From Pontederia crassipes (lineage: Eukaryota > Streptophyta > Magnoliopsida > Commelinales > Pontederiaceae), in assembly GCA_030549335.1 (NCBI GenBank), contig CM060193.1:64953646-65017645 (forward strand): a stretch of DNA of 64,000 bases. Reading direction: 5' to 3'. The translations under genes and the position numbers were made by a program. The notes under the pieces were generated by a model. The model searched no databases. It had not been told where the DNA came from and was given only the letters and a program-made list of their open reading frames with translations. Positions 62,809 to 64,000 of the stretch are shown here, piece by piece; the first letter of the stretch is position 1; every line of letters starts with the position of its first letter.

Positions 62809-63696
62809 GTCGAGGTCATTAAAAGAAAAAAGGGTAATCTCGGCCGTCGATCAAGCATCGAATGGCCAAGAAATATCGACATTTGTAAACCGCCCAAATC
62901 ATAGTAGCACTTATCGAGGAATCGGGGCCCCGACGGGGCGGGAGGAACTACCCCCGCCCCGATCCTCGAAAGAGGGGGCGGGGGCAATTTGGCCCCCATC
63001 CCCGCCCCCGCGGGGAAAAAATTCCCCGAAGATGGGGCCCCGAATGGGGAATCCCCGCGGGGCCCCGCGGGGGTGGGGAATATTGCCACCCCTAAGTGTG
63101 TGGGGGGGGAGGGGGTGCCCCCTCCTCATCAGCGCTAAAAGGAGGGGGCACCCCCTCTGCGTCTTTGACAAGTTGCACGGCACCCCCCACCAGCACTAAA
63201 ATGGACGATGTGACGCAGAGCGAAACGTGGGGGTGGGGTGGGGCATGAAACGAAAGGGGGGGCATCATGCCCCGTCCTCTGCGATCTCAGTTGCCAACAA
63301 CGACGCAGAGTGAGACGAAAGGGGAAGCGTCACCAGCGACGCCGAGGGAAACGAAGGGGGGACCCCACCACGCCCCCTTTGTTTCAGCGCCGGTGGGGGG
63401 GGTTCACCCCACTCCTTCCGACGTCGATGAGAAGGGGGGCAGCGCCCCCTCCTTTTTTAATAATTTGTAATATTATTATGTAATCTTTTAAATTTTAAAT
63501 ATTAAAAGAAGTAAGAGAAAGGTAGGTTAGTCGTTTAATAAATCAGAAAAATCTAAAATAATGGAAAAGTTAATAGAATTAGGCGGATGGACTAAAATGA
63601 GAATCATGAAATAATTTAGTGAGGTGGTGAGCTTCATATATTAGGATTAGATGCAAAGAATCATAAGAGTTTAAGAAAAGTCTAAGGAAATCATCC

Positions 63697-64000
63697 TAAT
63701 ATATATTATGGCTAAATGGTATGTAGCACGGATAGAGTGCACAACATACCATATGGATTCATATAAAACATATGTTATGTTTTGATTTTTTTTAACATAT
63801 GAACTCGGATATGTCTAAGATGTATTTAGATTTTCATTGTTAAATGTTTTTTTTCACTCTTATTATCTTCTACTTTATTTTTTTTCTTATTTTTGGCACG
63901 GTCCTCTTTTTTATTGAGCGTGTCAAATAAACCTAATGTTAATTAAGCTAGATAAGATACTTTTTTATATTATTAAAGAAAACATAGTCTTAGATTTAAA
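63697..64000 (+). other. promoter-side block of a fourth F-box unit
   Basis: From about 63740 the sequence parallels 53100-53490 and 58930-59290: a segment with ACATATG, ACTCTTATTATCTTCTA, TTTGGCAC and TATTATTAAAGAAAACATA occurs in the same order. In units 2 and 3 this lies 300-400 bp before the first F-box exon. A further unit should therefore begin just past the window edge. Confidence 0.7.

Larger units (their letters stand above)
62009..63095. mobile_element. nested hAT-like element in the GC-rich core
   Basis: The left end TTAGTGGTGGCAA and right end TTGCCACCCCTAA form near-perfect 13-bp terminal inverted repeats (one mismatch), a sequence type known from plant hAT elements. Subterminal regions on both sides are runs of CCCCGCGGGG-like words in inverted orientation. 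Target duplications are not clear. Long open frames exist on both strands, as expected from composition alone. Confidence 0.55.
61746..63696. mobile_element. long-TIR element with a GC-rich core, Mutator-like
   Basis: Arms of about 230 bp: the left starts GGATTATTTCTTTATACC and the right, read inward, GGATGATTTCCTTAGACT. Both contain TTTTAGTCCATCCG or TTTAGTCCATCCG. The nine-base flanks AAATATATA and TAATATATA agree at eight positions, consistent with a Mutator-type duplication, though AT-rich sequence weakens this. The core (62000-63450) is extremely GC-rich and contains a nested hAT-like element. No transposase is seen. The arms differ from those of the 1924 and 32631 elements, but the architecture is the same. 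Confidence 0.7.

Noticed and set aside
62003-63199. 398-codon frame in the GC-rich core
   Set aside because: Not called as a gene: Arg/Glu low complexity, equally long frames on the opposite strand and transposon context. Kept only as a finding.

Overview
The window looks like plant nuclear DNA. Four intron-bearing genes belong to plant families: a BAR-type hydroxyproline-rich protein, a CDK-like kinase with a myristoylation start, a two-B-box CONSTANS-like factor and F-box/FBD/LRR genes. An intronless ARM-repeat gene, a plant initiator tRNA-Met gene and plant transposon types (long-TIR Mutator-like, hAT, CACTA, SINE, LTR remnant) lie between them. Intergenic DNA is very AT-rich, while the starts of the kinase, B-box and ARM genes are strongly GC-rich. 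That contrast resembles a non-grass monocot, but this is inference.

Layout. 1-7.3 kb is AT-rich and holds small non-autonomous DNA elements. 7.4-11.8 kb (+) is a nine-exon At2g33490-like BAR gene. It converges on a seven-exon kinase gene (13.6-17.9 kb, -) whose sixth intron contains a SINE with a perfect 18-bp target duplication. 18-24.7 kb is mostly non-coding, with a long GA repeat, a poly-C tract and an initiator tRNA-Met gene. A four-exon CONSTANS-like gene fills 24.7-27.7 kb (-); its last intron appears to be GC-AG. 28-36 kb is a transposon nest: a decayed hAT element hosts a long-TIR element, followed by a one-ended relative and a 202-bp direct repeat. 36.4-39.7 kb holds the ARM gene (-). 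43.9-45.4 kb holds a small two-exon coiled-coil gene of unknown function whose intron is packed with minisatellite.

45.6-64 kb is a mosaic of segmental duplications. Three F-box/FBD/LRR copies are present: the first is a pseudogene, the second lacks its start exon and FBD end, and the third is intact. The promoter-side sequence of a fourth unit runs off the right edge. Between them lie a truncated copy of the ARM gene, two copies of an 845-875 bp non-coding block, a 76-bp-arm foldback, an LTR-element fossil, one CACTA end and a 1.95-kb long-TIR element with a GC-rich core that itself contains a nested hAT-like element.

The single-copy genes are regulatory or signalling types with no obvious common pathway. 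The F-box cluster behaves like a young birth-and-death gene family: copies 2 and 3 differ at only 3 of 320 residues over their long exon. The most unusual features are the ARM/F-box chimeric junction, the foldback at 56.2 kb, the long-TIR elements with GC-rich cores, and the orphan coiled-coil gene. All splice sites and homologies were read by eye, and no alignment or expression data were available.
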